Part shown: positions 1 to 12,213 of the stretch, in pieces
How positions within the stretch are numbered: the first letter of the stretch is position 1
Layout of the letters: each line of letters begins with the position of its first letter
Assembly: GCA_905182985.1 (NCBI GenBank)
Contig: CAJJDN010000026.1
Coordinates: 251,684-315,683 of the forward strand
Source of the DNA: Paramecium sonneborni
Lineage: Eukaryota; Ciliophora; Oligohymenophorea; Peniculida; Parameciidae
DNA length: 64,000 bases
Direction: 5' to 3'
Position numbers and translations under genes: made by a program
Notes under the pieces: generated by a model
What the model was told of the DNA's origin: nothing
The model's database searches: none
Seen by the model: the letters and a program-made list of their open reading frames with translations, nothing else

Positions 1-786
1 TGTCTTTATGTGATTTATTGGTTCTGGTTAACTTTTTGGTTAGGGTTAATCAGATATAGTACAAGCCTTTATTTTTTATCTTTTAGATAATGATGCTTTA
101 TTTTTTTTCTGGTCTTATTTAATTTCACTTTCTGATAAAGATTATTATATAACTCCAAGATTTTATTTAATTACAATTGAAGCTGGAATGATTTCTTCTA
201 ATATGTGAAATGCTTAATTAAAACATTCCTATTTCACTTTTCTATCTGGTTTTATTTCTTTTTTTAGAGGGTTAATAACATGATAAAAATGATCAGCTTT
301 TAATTCTGATTTTTGATTTGATGAGTTAGATCTGTTACTAAATAATTCTCCTAAAAATTCAATTTTTTTTTCTTTAGTAATTTATAATTTGGGTATTTTT
401 ATATTTGTAAATTTAGGAGGGGTTTGTTTACTAGAACTTAAATCAACTGTTGTTCTAATAGGACTGTGGATATCTTCTTTCCAATCTCCTTGTCTCATGA
501 AATATTCTGAAGAATACTCTATAATTGAGTTAGAATCATAATTTTTTTGAATTACAGGTATTGTGGTTTCATCTTTAGTCCAATAGTATACTCTTTATGA
601 AAGAGATCTTGGTGTTGGAAATTATCTGGTTAATAATTTCTAATCTAATCTTTACTTTCTTCAAATTTACTTACATCTTTATTTTCTTTTTAATTTCTTT
701 ATGATCTAGTTGTATAGTTTTTGTATTAGTTTAGATGTAGGGAAGCAATTATTCTTAGCTTTCATTCTTTAAAAATTTATAATCAT
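1..786 (-). CDS. Unknown protein, N-terminal part only (gene continues beyond position 1)
   Basis: An open minus-strand frame in the ciliate code (TAA/TAG as Gln) starts at an ATG at 786, or at 765, and runs off the left edge of the window. A 30-nt intron at about 645-674 (GTAAG...TTAG) is needed to remove an in-frame TGA. The product begins MIINFQRMKAKNN. It is hydrophilic, rich in Lys, Ser and Gln, and carries an aromatic patch RVYYWTKDE near residue 60. I recognise no domain. The start lies only 43 bp from the stop of the next minus-strand gene at 830. Composition and the conserved-looking frame support a real gene; function is unknown. Confidence 0.6.
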
Positions 787-829
787 ATTTCATATTCGTA
801 TATTATATTAAAAATAAATTTTTTGTAAA

Positions 830-3001
830 TCAGAAATTCACTAACTATTTCACTTCTTCAGTTCTATCTATTTTGTTCTGTGCATATTTTCCATCATAAT
901 AACATTTTAAAATGAATAAAGCTTATTCATCATGATTTCTAAATCCTTTCATTTATCGATCTTTCTTATACTATACCTTTTAATCTATTTATGGACAACC
1001 TTTACTGTCAATCAATTAAAAATTCTTTAAGTTTTCATTTAAGAATAATTCTTCAAATAAGCTATTACTATTTTCTTATGGTAAATTATTTTGTTAAATT
1101 TATTGATCATTAAATGATCCTTAATTAATTGCAACTAAATTTTATTCATCTATTTTTTTTTAATTTTTTACATCTTTAGGAGCTTATACTTATGGAGGGG
1201 GAGGAGGAGGGGGAGGTGGAGGTGGAAGAGAAGGTTTTGCTTGCTGTTCTGAAAAGCTTTGTATTTAATTAGATGGATTTTAATAGTTGTTCTATTAATT
1301 AGGATTATTATTTTAAGAAATACTAATAGTTTATAATTATTATTAATCCTATATAAAATTTGAGTAATTTGGATTATTTTGATTTAACTATTATTGTGTA
1401 TTTTAATTGTTTAAGCTTGTATTTATCTAATTAAATCCTTAAGATTAATCTGAAACTTAAGAGAAACTTTATTAAATTTAGGGTACAGCCTATTATTTCT
1501 ATTCAAATGTTTCATATTAAACATTTTAAGAACTAGAACTATATTAATAATTCGATTGGTATTAGTTATAACTATTGGATTACGACACTTATTCCTTTTT
1601 CGGATCATCACTTAGATTTTAAGTACCATAAGAAGTTGCCATTTGATATGGATTTGCCTATTATTATTATTATTCCACTTTATTTTCATTATTGTTTTAT
1701 AAATTATATTAATATCCTTGAGTGGGAGGAAATGAAGCTATTTAATTAGAATAAGGAGGGTATGATGAATTTTGCTATCCTGAAGCTAAAGCTGAAGTTT
1801 ATGGTTTATAATCAGGTTAACCTTAATTTACAGATTATTATGGTTAAAGACCTGAGATTTATCCTTGATTTGGTAATTAATTATTATTGCTTTATGTATA
1901 ATTTGTCTGATTTCCTATTTATTGTTAAGAACTAGTATTATATGGATTAGTGATGGGTTATTAAGAATTTGAATATCCTTAATTTTATGGTTAAGGAATA
2001 TTCGGATAAGGGTTTTGAGATTGAACATATATATTTTAATTATTATATATGATTTACTATTATGGATATTACTATTATTAATATGGGTTTGATTAATTTT
2101 AATATTATTAATATTATGAGGTTGATTGGTTTTAATATTATTAATATTATGGGTTTATTTAGTTTTACTATTATTAATATGGGTTTGATTAGTTTTAATA
2201 TTAATATTGTTAATTTGTTGAGCTTTACAATTATTGATATGGGTTTTATTAGCTTTAATACTATTAAAATTATGAATCTGTCATATTTAATTATTGATTT
2301 TGGTAAGATGAATAAGGATTTAATGATTATTATTGAACACCATATTATGAGTAAACAATTTAGGATGATTATTATGAAACCTAAGTGTAAATATCATCAT
2401 CTTATAGAGTAAATACAAGTGGTTAACAATTTGGAGTATAATTATGCCCATAATTTATCAGGTGAATTTAATGTTTTTGGTTGAATTATGTCAAATATAT
2501 ATCTCTAACAAATTACATATTAAATAAATTTATTAAATACAGGTTAACTTCAAAAGTAGGCGTCAAAAAGGTTGTCTGAAAATAGCTTAATATTATGTCT
2601 CTTAATTAAATAAGTTTTCCAAAATTATTAATATTATTTGCTGCATATACTAAACAAGCCAATTGATTTCCCAAGTGAGGTTTTAAATTTTAAACCATTC
2701 CATTTGTAGATTATATCATTTCTGATTTAGTTGATAACTTCTAAGTTAACCTAAGCATATATTTAATTTATTACTCGATTAAAAATCTATAGATTTTCCA
2801 GTCTCTGAAATGATAAATCAATTCATTAATCAGACTTTAAGCTTAATGATAAATTTAAGGATGATGTGAATGATAATGCGTAGCATATCTATATAAATCA
2901 GCAAGCTGTTATTCTTTTCGTTAGACTTATTCTTATTCAAAGATTTCTTTCTTAATAGCTTCATCTAAAACCATTTGAGATAATGGACCAAAATTGTACA
3001 T
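830..3001 (-). CDS. Gln/Asn/Pro-rich protein with a possible IST1-like N-terminal helical domain
   Basis: This is a single exon of 724 codons including the TGA at 830-832. Residues 1 to about 170 are helical and include LACLVYAANNINNF followed by LIQLRDIILSYF. That resembles the late part of the IST1 (regulator of Vps4, ESCRT-III) fold, but the usual basic first helix is missing, so the family call is weak. Residues about 210-560 are a low-complexity tail of Gln, Asn, Pro, Tyr and Ser with repeats such as NPYQQ. It is followed by eleven consecutive prolines coded near 1178-1229 and a charged C-terminus ending KQLVNF. The frame stays open for 45 nt upstream of the chosen ATG to a TGA at 3047-3049, so a missed upstream exon is possible. 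A second and clearer IST1-like gene lies at 55939-56828. Confidence 0.6.
2056..2290. repeat. Imperfect tandem repeat inside the Gln-rich gene
   Basis: Degenerate units of roughly 30-55 bp recur about five times on the plus strand, each with GGGTTTGATT-like and TATTATTAATAT-like cores. On the coding minus strand they give variants of NPYQQxQxQNQS. The array stays in frame with the gene at 830-3001, so it is a protein-coding low-complexity expansion. Confidence 0.6.
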
Positions 3002-3459
3002 AGAATTAAATATTGCATCAAAAATCTTTGCATCAGAATTAAATACTCATAAATTCTAATTATATTATGTAAATTATTTTTCCATAAAATTTAAGAAAGA
3101 TTGAAAGTTCGATTCCTATTACATATTTAGATTTTATTTGATTTTATTTTTAAGATTAAAGTATATATAATAAATTTTAACATTATCATAATCCTTATCT
3201 ATATATCAATCTTAAGTTGATGTGAAATATGGAATAAGAGAAATTTAGTGATAATAATTTAGAAGAAATATTTATTTTTAGATGATTTTTTGAATTAAAA
3301 TAACGGAGTCTACTTTTTTAAGGATTTCCTGTTTCAATATTGTGTAAAAGGTCTTTTTTACAATTAATAATCTAATTTAGTAAATATAATAAGATGAAAA
3401 ATAATAATATATTTACAAAATGAAATAAAAAAATGTAATAATTAAATTTTGAATACTAC
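3002..3459. other. Intergenic, no gene seen
   Basis: This AT-rich spacer lies upstream of the gene starting at 3001 and downstream of the stop at 3460. A short stretch (3002-3046) is in frame with the gene at 830-3001 and reads like coding (DAKIFDAIFNS), but it is preceded by TGA at 3047-3049. I see nothing else. Confidence 0.5.
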
Positions 3460-6095
3460 TCACGTCATTATTGTTGGGTTTCCATTTATATTAAATAATT
3501 ATGATAAAAAAGAGTCATTCTTTGATATTGGTTGTTTGGAAAATAAATATTTGAATCCCTTAGTTTTTTTAAACTCTTCTAAAAAAATATCTTAGCCTCC
3601 ACATTTGGCAGCTTGTTCATAATTTAATGCAAATCGTCTTAACATAGTTTAATTAATGATACCTGTAATATGTTTGTAGTAATAAATCTTGTAAATCTTT
3701 TCCACAATGTAATACACATTTAATATTGACATTCAACTATCCAAATCTTTTTTCTGCAAAACATTATTCTATATCTTCACTTTCTATATCTATTGTCAGT
3801 CCATGAAGATATGCACATAAAGGATGAAATGCATGCTTACAGGGAATTGTCTCATTTCCGAAACAAGTAAATCGAAATCCTATATTTCTGTAATGAATAA
3901 TACCCTTAACATCACCACATATAGCACATTATGGGGTACTTGATTCATTATCTTTACAGAATTATTAAATATCATTTTAACTACTTCTAACTTTATAAAC
4001 ACCTTTTTTTAAAATAACTAAATTTGTTAGTAGCAAGCATGAAACATGATAAAATTAATTATCAATATATTTTTAAGGAAGTCCTAACTTTTTACAAATC
4101 CTACATTTTGCTTAATCTGAATAATAACAATAATTTACTTCTTTTTGTAGTGCCTAATTTATTTTGTTCAAATTAACATGCATCACAAAGAACATCTGTT
4201 TCATCTAGATTTCCTATAAAACAATAACATATTTTATGAAATGATGTTGAACATCTTCCACAATAAATAACTGGATTAAAGTCAGTGTAATGATAATCAA
4301 AACAAATTTTACAATCAGTATCAAGTGGTTTAGTATTTTCTTTAGAATGAATTTTTTTCTTTTTTAATTAAGCTTTTTATGATGATTAAGAATCTAAATT
4401 TAAACAAGGATAAAATGTATTTAAAACATCTTTTTATTTATCTTTATAACCATTAATAAAAGCTTTAACTATTTATGACCATTTTAGTAAATCCATAGTT
4501 ATTACTTATTCTTTTTTCAATTTTTTTAAAGTTTAATAATCTTTGCTTGCAATAATTTATTTATTTATATTATCTCTCATTAAATTATTTTATTAAACAA
4601 TTTAATTTAAATCCTCTTTCAATACATGATATACTATATCTAATTATTCTACAGTTCCATTTTCTATATCAAGTTATAACTCCAAAAGCTAATATTAAAG
4701 TTTGATTTTTTCTTCTAGTTAAATACATTAATCAAAATCCTCTTAAGTTAGTTCACAGGATTCTTGAAAAACAAGACTTTTTCCTACTGGCTCCTTTTTA
4801 GCAAATATAAATTTTTACTTCATTTTCAGCTATTTACAGTGTTTTTAGAAAAGGTAAATTTTCTTATGGGTATCTATAGAGTCTTAAATTTGTTAGGATC
4901 TGTCCTTTGGTTTTCGTTCGACCAAAATAATCAGAAAAATTATATCGTATAAATCTAAAACATTGTTTTACAATTAGTGTACTAATAGGAAGATTATGAA
5001 GTCCGAAAAACAACATTCATGGTGTCTCTATAAAGATATCTTAACTATATTATTGATTCTATCTATAATGCAAAGATTTACCAAAATTACTAACATCTGA
5101 ACTATCTAAAAGATCTTAATCTAAAACTTAATCATACCATTAAAATAAATTATCAATTTCTTCTAAAATTGTTAAAGCCATTTTCTCTTCTCCTTAAAAG
5201 TAAATATCATCTATTTTGTCCCACCATTTTGCAATTGATTAATCTCTCTTCGTTTCTCTTTCTTACTTTGGAAATTCTGGATCTTCTTAACTCATTTTAG
5301 TAATCAAAGGAAAAATTTATTATTGAACAAATATTTTTTATGGCGGCTATTATTATTAAGGCTTTGTTTCTAACTACTTTTTAATATCTTTTTCTTAAAA
5401 CTAATAATCTATTGGTATAATAATAGGTTCAATAACATAAAGATCTACATGTGGATTCTACTAAATAACTAAAGGAATCTATTATTTTGATTATGATTCT
5501 TCACCATCACTAAATTTCAAGTTTTTACTAGAATGTCTTGATCTTTTTTTATAAGAATGAGATTTTGTGTGAGAATGTTTTTTTTTATGCTTTTTTTTGT
5601 GCTTAACTCTATGATCTGAATACGGTTCTTTTTCTTATTCTTCTTTCTAAACTATATGAGAGTTATATATGCAATTCACTGCTTCATTTAAATCAGAAAC
5701 AACATTTTTGTTTGAATTATGGTATGTACAAAATATCAACAACTTAGGAGGGCGATGACCATTCTCTTCAGTCTTAGATATTATAGGGTTGTCTACACAA
5801 TCAAAATGAAAGCTCTTTTTACATTAACTTTTACGAATTACACATTCTAATTATACCTATATGAACAATGAACAACTTATTTTTAGTTTTTTTTCCCACA
5901 AATTGAACAATGTTTCAAGTATTCCTTGTAAAATAATTTTTCATTTATTGCCAAACGATTATTCCAATCAGATCTGTAAAATAATAGACACTTTTTATGG
6001 ATATACTCGTATTCTCTAGAAGATTTGAAATGAGGGAGTAATTTCACTAATTCTTCTGATTGCCTTCCACACACAATACAATTTTAAAATACCAT
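3460..6095 (-). CDS. Multi-PHD chromatin protein with two extended PHD modules
   Basis: Likely a nuclear histone-reading protein. The N-terminus has a Cys-rich module (NCIVCG, HKKC, then CSICGKK...CVIRKSQC KKSFHFDC). This is the pattern of an extended PHD finger, restored by removing a 20-nt intron at 5857-5876. A Lys/His/Ser-rich linker follows, then an acidic and helical middle. The C-terminal third has a classic PHD (CKICFDYH...CGRC...FHKIC...CDAC), a zinc knuckle (CRICKK...YHVSC) and a second extended PHD (CAICGD...CKHAFHPLCAYLHG). That order matches the PHD-knuckle-ePHD module of BRPF/JADE proteins. Further introns lie near 4117-4138 and 3638-3662. The middle (about 4900-5080) needs one or two more introns that I could not fix, and one frame there meets a TGA at 4931-4933. 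The start at 6095 is the first ATG in frame, but a coding-looking stretch at 6096-6390 may be another 5' exon. Confidence 0.8.
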
Positions 6096-7137
6096 TAATT
6101 ATAATATTTTTATATCTCATCTTTTCGTGAATTCTAAAAAATTTAATGTAATGATAATTTATTCCTTCTAAAAGTTCTTTTCCTTCTTTATTAAAATCAC
6201 ACTTGAATTTATCTCTATTCTATTCATTTTAAATAATTGTTAATATAGAATGATAAACTAAATTAAAATTATTTTAGGTATTCTAAAAAATTATCTTGAA
6301 AATATTTAGTAATATGCAATTTAATATTATTAAATGTATTTAAATAATACATCTTTTAGATTTATTATCTTAAATTTACATCTTTCCTATATTTTTATTG
6401 TAAATTTAAAAGAATAAATTAAATTAAAGCATTACATTATTTTAAATTGAAAAAAGAATTTTTCTTAATTTATCTAAAATATATATTCTATAATTTTTGA
6501 AAACCTTTTCTAATGAAATGAAAGCCTTAATTGTTTTTTCTGTTAAATATTGGATGCATTTATTAAGAATAAACTAAAGTTTATTGATGAATGAGTTTAG
6601 AATTCATAAAATAAAAGCAATCCAAGTAGCTTATAAATTATTTTTTTGTAACTAAAACTAACCTAAAGTCGTTAGTCAAAATATCATAAGTATAAATATG
6701 ATTTAACATTTTTTATCTTTATTTAATTGTAACAATTTTGATCACGTTTGCTTCAACAATAAATTGACTTTCTATTTGAATATAATTTATATCTACTCTT
6801 AATAAAGGATTAGGAATATAACTCTAAAATTCAAGTTATTGTATTAAGAATATAAGGTATTTTTAAATAATCAAATAATGGTCTTTAATAATGAAATGAA
6901 TTCAAAATGTTATTATGCCTAAAATTAACTATTACTAAATGAAATTTGTCTATAAGATGTGTTTTAAGAATAGGATAAAACAAATTGGAAAGTATAATCT
7001 TAATGCAGTCCTAACTTTATAATGAACTTTTTAATTTTATGAGTCACTAGATAAACAATTCTTATTTATTAAAGTTATAATCTCAATAATAAAAAACAAT
7101 AAAAATTCTAGATTAAAAATTAATCATTGTTATATTG
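6096..7137. other. No firm gene; possible 5' exon of the PHD gene in the left part
   Basis: On the minus strand about 6100-6390 stays open in the ciliate code and reads like protein (DKFKCDFNKEGKELLEG), so it may be an upstream exon of the PHD gene. The rest, 6391-7137, is AT-rich with no convincing frame, RNA gene or repeat. Confidence 0.4.
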
Positions 7138-7675
7138 TCAGTATTTTAAAGACCACCAGTCACCTTCTTTTTGTTTGTAAAGAGCGATGTAGATATAATT
7201 TTTTCTTTCATATATTTTAGATTTTTCTGGTACTATTTTTTCTCTAGTTCTAGTAATTTTTAAAGCGTATTCAACCAATTCATTTACATTGATTGTAAAC
7301 TCAAATCCATCAATTTAAAATTCAGCATTCATAGCTATGATAGGTGTGTCAATAATTTCTGGATAATCATTTCTATCTATTAATATTCTAGAAATATTAA
7401 ATAGAAATATTACTTCATCCACATTCCATCATTCATGAATTTATATTTTATAATACTTTTAGTTTATTTATCTGGACTTCTAATTCTTTCCTGTATCAAT
7501 TAAGGATTACCTCCAGATGTTATTAATTATTGGGCATTTAGTAATTTCCTAGCTTCTTCTGATAATGCTAATCCAGAATTATAATACTAAATAATATTAT
7601 TATAAGTATTACTGAGGTATTTTTATGAAGATCTTGAGATTGTTGTATTGGATTTTGTTCGTATTCAATTTCCAT
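7138..7675 (-). CDS. Small unknown protein, about 158 residues
   Basis: The gene starts MEIEYEQNP at 7675 and ends ...EGDWWSLKY at a TGA at 7138-7140. A 26-nt intron (GTAATACT...TTAG) near the 5' end and a probable 35-nt intron near 7385-7420 give a spliced length divisible by three. The product is hydrophilic, with a Ser/Asn-rich start, then PEIIDTPIIAMNAE and a charged C-terminal half. The second intron is unsure, because a competing frame (WNVDEVIFLFNIS) also looks coding there. I do not recognise the family. The gene is divergent from the phosphatase gene at 7861, separated by 185 bp. Confidence 0.6.
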
Positions 7676-7860
7676 TAAAAATATTTATTTAACAAATTAT
7701 TCTTATTATTATTATACAATTTAAATATAAAAGCATAACAAAATTTATTTGTATATTGAATTTTAATTTAATTTATTTATGTATTTCTTAATATTAAGCA
7801 AACACGTAAAAATATATAAAAAATTTCTAGCTGTCTCAACTTAATTAAATATATTTTTGA
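7676..7860. promoter_or_regulatory. Shared divergent promoter region
   Basis: This 185-bp AT-rich gap separates two start codons facing away from each other (7675 minus, 7861 plus), so it must hold both promoters. No specific motif was identified. Confidence 0.4.
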
Positions 7861-9106
7861 ATGTATTTTATAATTATCCTATTTTTTTTTGATTAGATTA
7901 AATCATAAAAAATCGCTTTTGGTTCTTGCTATAATTATGAAGATCCAGAATCATTAATCTTCTTTGAAATAGCCAAACATAAGCCAGTACATGAAATATT
8001 TATACAAATAGGAAACATTCATTTGGTTAGGAGATGCTGCTTATGTTACTTCTAAAACTAATTAAAACAAAAGAATGTCAGAATTAAATTCAACAATAAT
8101 AGAATACAAATTTAATCTTACAAAATATAATCCTGGCTACTAAAAATTGTTAAAATCAACATCAATAAATGGAGTATGGGATGATCATGATTATAATGAA
8201 AGGGATGGAATATATTCTAATCCAACTAAAGAAATGACAAGATAATTGTACTTAGATTTTTTAGATGTCACAATTGATGATGAAAGAAGAAACAGAAAAG
8301 ATGGAATTTATTATTCCTTTAAATTAAAAAATACTAAAATAATACTTCTCGATGTAAGATGGAATAGAAATCCAGAAGAATAAGATGTCCTTGGATAAAA
8401 CTAATGGTTTTGGTTAGAGAATGAACTTCAAGATAAAGAAACTGATTTTTTTATTATAGGAAGTGGATCATAAATTTTACCTAATGATGTATATATTCAT
8501 TATTCTAAAATCTAGAGATTATTTATTGATGTTTGGTATTAAAAGAGTAGAAATAGACTACTTTAAATGTTAAAACATAAAAATGTATTACTCATAACAG
8601 GAGATGTTCACTTTGCTGAAATTTTATAAGACCCATGTACAAACATAATTGAAGTTTGTTCATCTGGATTATCATATGGATCTCATTATCGAAATATATT
8701 AAGAGGTCTTTTTGAATTTTTCGCAGAATTATTTTAGCCAGACACATATTCATAATATTATGAACGATTTGCTGATAAAAACTATGCTCTTATTGACATT
8801 GATGAATAAAAAATTTCAATTTATAATGAAACTTCACTTTTATACTAAATTGGCTTTAATAAAAAAACTGACATAAAATGTGAGGATATTGAAACTGTTC
8901 CAATAATTCTTAAGTACTTTTGGAATTTTAAAAATAAAATAAATGCTTTTTTTTAAATGCTGTTGTTTTTTTAAATAGTGAAAGTATTGAAAATATGTAT
9001 GGTTCTTTTGACTTTAATAATTTTATTTCTTTATGGAGTGTTTAGATTTTTTGGATTATCTATTATAAAAAAGAAGAATTAACAAATTAAATAAAAAATT
9101 GAATGA
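7861..9106 (+). CDS. PhoD-like alkaline phosphatase / phosphodiesterase, membrane-anchored
   Basis: A 406-residue metallophosphoesterase of the PhoD type, predicted to act on phosphate esters in the secretory pathway or at the surface. It starts with a hydrophobic leader (MYFIIILFFF). Then come FGSCYN near residue 22, a metal-site Asp in FIWLGDAAY near 50, VWDDHDYNERDG near 115 and GDVHFAEI near 255, which are the expected order of PhoD metal ligands. A C-terminal hydrophobic segment (LLTLIILFLYGVF) ending in a basic tail suggests a membrane anchor. A 25-nt intron at 7987-8011 (GTACATG...AATAG) is essential, since it restores the LGD motif. Spliced length is exactly divisible by three. The stop lies 30 bp from the stop of the facing gene at 9137. 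Confidence 0.88.
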
Positions 9107-9136
9107 CTATTTTTTTGTTTGAATACCCGATTTAAA

Positions 9137-11524
9137 TCAATTTTCACCATTACTTTTTTACTGTTATTAATTTAAACTTTAAAGTTTTTTTTGATTATTA
9201 AGTTCTAAGATTTCTGCCCTTAATTTATCTTTTTCCTTTTCGATATTTTCAATTGATTATTTTAAATCAACATTCTTATTATTATGATAAAAAATACTAT
9301 TTATGCTATTTCAAGTGATAATAGATTAGCTTTATCAGCTCTTTATTAATTTAAATTATATTTTTCTTCATCCTCTTTAGATTTAAAGGCTAATTTTACA
9401 AATTCAACTGTCAAACTTTAAAATGTACTAGTTGATTTTTCGAAAGTTTCAATAAATTCATTTTATTTTCCTTTATAGACTTATAATTTCATTTTCTTAT
9501 CGTTTAATTACTTTTATGCATCTTAAATTAATTATTTTTCTTGCATTGCCTTTTAAGCATCCCCCTACATCTTTTCGAATTTTTCCATATATTTTTTAGT
9601 ATCATTTTTTTATTCCTCTTCATTCTATTTAACTTTTTCCCAAAAATCCTTTTCTTTTTATTCATATTATGCAATTAATGTTTACATATCTTCACGAATT
9701 CTATTATATTGAAAATTCATATACTTTAAATTTTCTTCAGCAAATTTTAAGGCATCACATTCTTCTTTTTGGATTTTATCCTTTACTTCTTTTACATCAA
9801 CATAAAATTTATCTTTCATTTATTTTCTATTAGCTTCTTCTATTTCTGGTAATTTTTTAAGAGTCTCATTTATTTTTTTTGCACTTTAATCTATCTCTTG
9901 GCAATTTTATTTTAATTTTAATAATTTATCTTATAAGTTTGGATATTCCTTATGTAATAATTATTCTTTATCCAATGTTTCTTCCTTTGCTCTCTTTCTT
10001 TAAATAAATTCATCCTACTATATTGCTAATTAAAAGTCAACCTAAAATTATATTTCTTTTTATATACCAATTAATTTCCTAATTATTTTAATTATTCAAT
10101 CGAAAGCTCTTCACTCAAGTTTTTTAACAACTCTTTATATAATTCCTCTACATAATAGATTAATTTTTACCTGCTTAAGCAAATTCGACGTTTTCTAAAA
10201 CATTTTAAGATAATTCAGCATATTTTTAAGCCAAGAGTTCTTACATTGTTTCAAATTTTAAATTTAATATTTATATTAATCATTTTTTACTTTGTAGTTT
10301 TATTTAAGAAATCTTTATATTCTAGACTTCATCCAAATTTTAGATTGCTAATTCAAAATCATCAGAATTATCCAAACTTTATTTAAGTTCCTAAGGTACT
10401 TGCTAAATTTCTGGTTCCCTTGTAAGTATTATAGGTTATTCAGATTGAATATAAATAATTCCACTACTATGATCACTTATAGCTTTAGTAACACCTTTAA
10501 AAACATTTAGTAATAGTTTATTTTTTCTGACTGCTAGGAATCCAGTTATAATTGAATCAATCTATTAATAATCCTTAGATTTCAAAAATTCTATTTATTT
10601 AATTTCTTATTATAAGAACTTAAATAATTCTTCAGAGAAATTTCCACCAACATAAACCTTGCCTTGTTAATTGAGACTCTCTAGATAAGATTAAATTTCT
10701 TAGGAAATATACTATTTTAATGTGGCAACTTTAAGAGCTGGATTTATGTTTTACTAATCTATAAATTCCATTAATTTACCCATAGAATAAACTGTGTATT
10801 TGAATTTTTATGAACTTTGCAATTGCTATAAAAATTCTTCATCAACAATAGTTGTATCTTAATTTAAGAGCTCTTTTTTCCAATTAGAAGCATAATTAAG
10901 AGCAAACATAGCAGGACAAATAAAATCTCCTTAATATGTTTCTTTATCATCTTTATTTAAAAAATGTGTAAAAGATGCAAAACCTGATAAATTCAACATA
11001 GCATTTTATTATTCAAATAATTTGGCTTAACCAATAATTTAATAAGGTCCTCCATTTCCTTCTAGATAAAAATCATAAGCAAAAAAGTTACAAATTACTC
11101 TTATTTAGTATTTAATTGCAAATTATTAACAAAACTTATTCAAAAATGCTGCTGATTTTAGTTTTTTAGCATCAATTTCTATTAATTGTATAAGAAGTGT
11201 ATTAAATGCAAATAAATTAACAGAATTAATTTAAATTTATTATTCTATTTAATCCAATATTTTAGATATAAATTCGCCATATTCTATTTCTAATTAATTT
11301 ATTAATTTATCATCAAACTTATCTTGTGTTTTTTTAGAACATTCTTTTATTGTAGAAATAATTTATTTTCTTAGATCTTCCGGATATCCAAACTATTGAA
11401 AAAAAAGATTAGTTATTGACCATTAATCTGTATCTTAATCAAGATAAGTAAATTGAACAATTGACAACTCTATACCATCTAATTATATATCTGAATTAAT
11501 AGCACAAACAACTATTTTTTCCAT
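9137..11524 (-). CDS. Unknown 795-residue protein with a long C-terminal coiled coil
   Basis: A single exon of 796 codons including the stop; no intron is needed. The first half (MEKIVVCAINSDIQLDG...) is mostly helical and contains aromatic-rich stretches such as GDFICPAMFALNYASNW. After about residue 370 the chain becomes rich in Lys, Glu, Gln and Leu with heptad-like spacing to the C-terminus (KEKDKLRAEILELNNQ). This suggests a structural or cytoskeletal protein with a helical head. I do not recognise the family. It is followed on the same strand after 45 bp by the gene ending at 11570. Confidence 0.75.
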
Positions 11525-11569
11525 TTGATCTTTATTAATAAATAAATAATATTTAATATAAATAAATAA

Positions 11570-12213
11570 TCAAAATCTTGTTTTAGTTTTAGGTTCTACT
11601 TTTTCGAATTCTTTTAGCTTAAATTATGGATTCTATGTTTTATTTAAAGATTTGACTAAACTTTGATAAGCCAATTTACTAGCCTTAGTATGTTTTGTAG
11701 CTGTTGATGGTCTTTTATTTTATTATTGTTTCTATTTTGTAATTGCTTCATATTTCTTATCCATTAATTATTATGCTTCATTCATATAACTGCCACCCAA
11801 AATATTTTTCATTGGTGATTAAGGTAAATATGGTTTGCCATATCGAAAATTTTCATCAGGTAAATTCATTTCAATTTAACTGCAACCTCTTCTTCTAAAA
11901 ACTCTTGCATCGTTACTTTTTCGGAAAACATAAAATTGTTTCTAATCATGCAATTTACTTGTAATGCACATTTTATTCAATTTCATAAAATCTCTATCCT
12001 GAGGATTCTCTTCACTATTATTATGATAATACCAAGTTGAAGTTACTATAAATCAAAAAAATAAATTTTACCTTGTTATGCACCTTCATTATCATGAACA
12101 ATTGCTTTTCCAAAATAAATATCATTTGGAATTGTATAGATTGATTATTTTGCAGCTCCAACTGAATCTTTTAACAATAAAGAATTAGCTCTGTTTTTGT
12201 TCCAAGGTTTCAT
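11570..12213 (-). CDS. Small basic protein, candidate axonemal microtubule-associated protein (CFAP77-like?)
   Basis: 205 residues after removal of a 26-nt intron at 12046-12071, which gives a spliced length divisible by three. It starts MKPWNKNRANS. Notable segments are IPNDIYFGKAIVHDNEGA near residue 30, LPDENFRYGKP near 110 and SPMKNILGG just after, followed by a Lys/Gln-rich tail ending KTKTRF. Short motifs of the type FxYGxP followed by SPxxxI recall small ciliary microtubule inner proteins such as CFAP77. This is a resemblance from memory, not a firm family match. If the upstream kinase gene runs to 12210 as I suspect, its stop overlaps this start codon. Confidence 0.6.

Noticed and set aside
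1150..1171. A 22-nt GTA...TAG intron-like segment just after the polyproline run
   Set aside because: Reading straight through keeps a long open frame (KDVKNQKKIDEQNLVAINQ) with a plausible C-terminus, whereas removing it shifts into a frame that ends quickly.
2062..2412. Plus-strand open frame of 116 residues (MDITIINMGLINF...)
   Set aside because: It is the reverse of a tandem-repeat, Gln-rich minus-strand gene, and its Ile/Asn/Met composition is what the repeat gives by chance.
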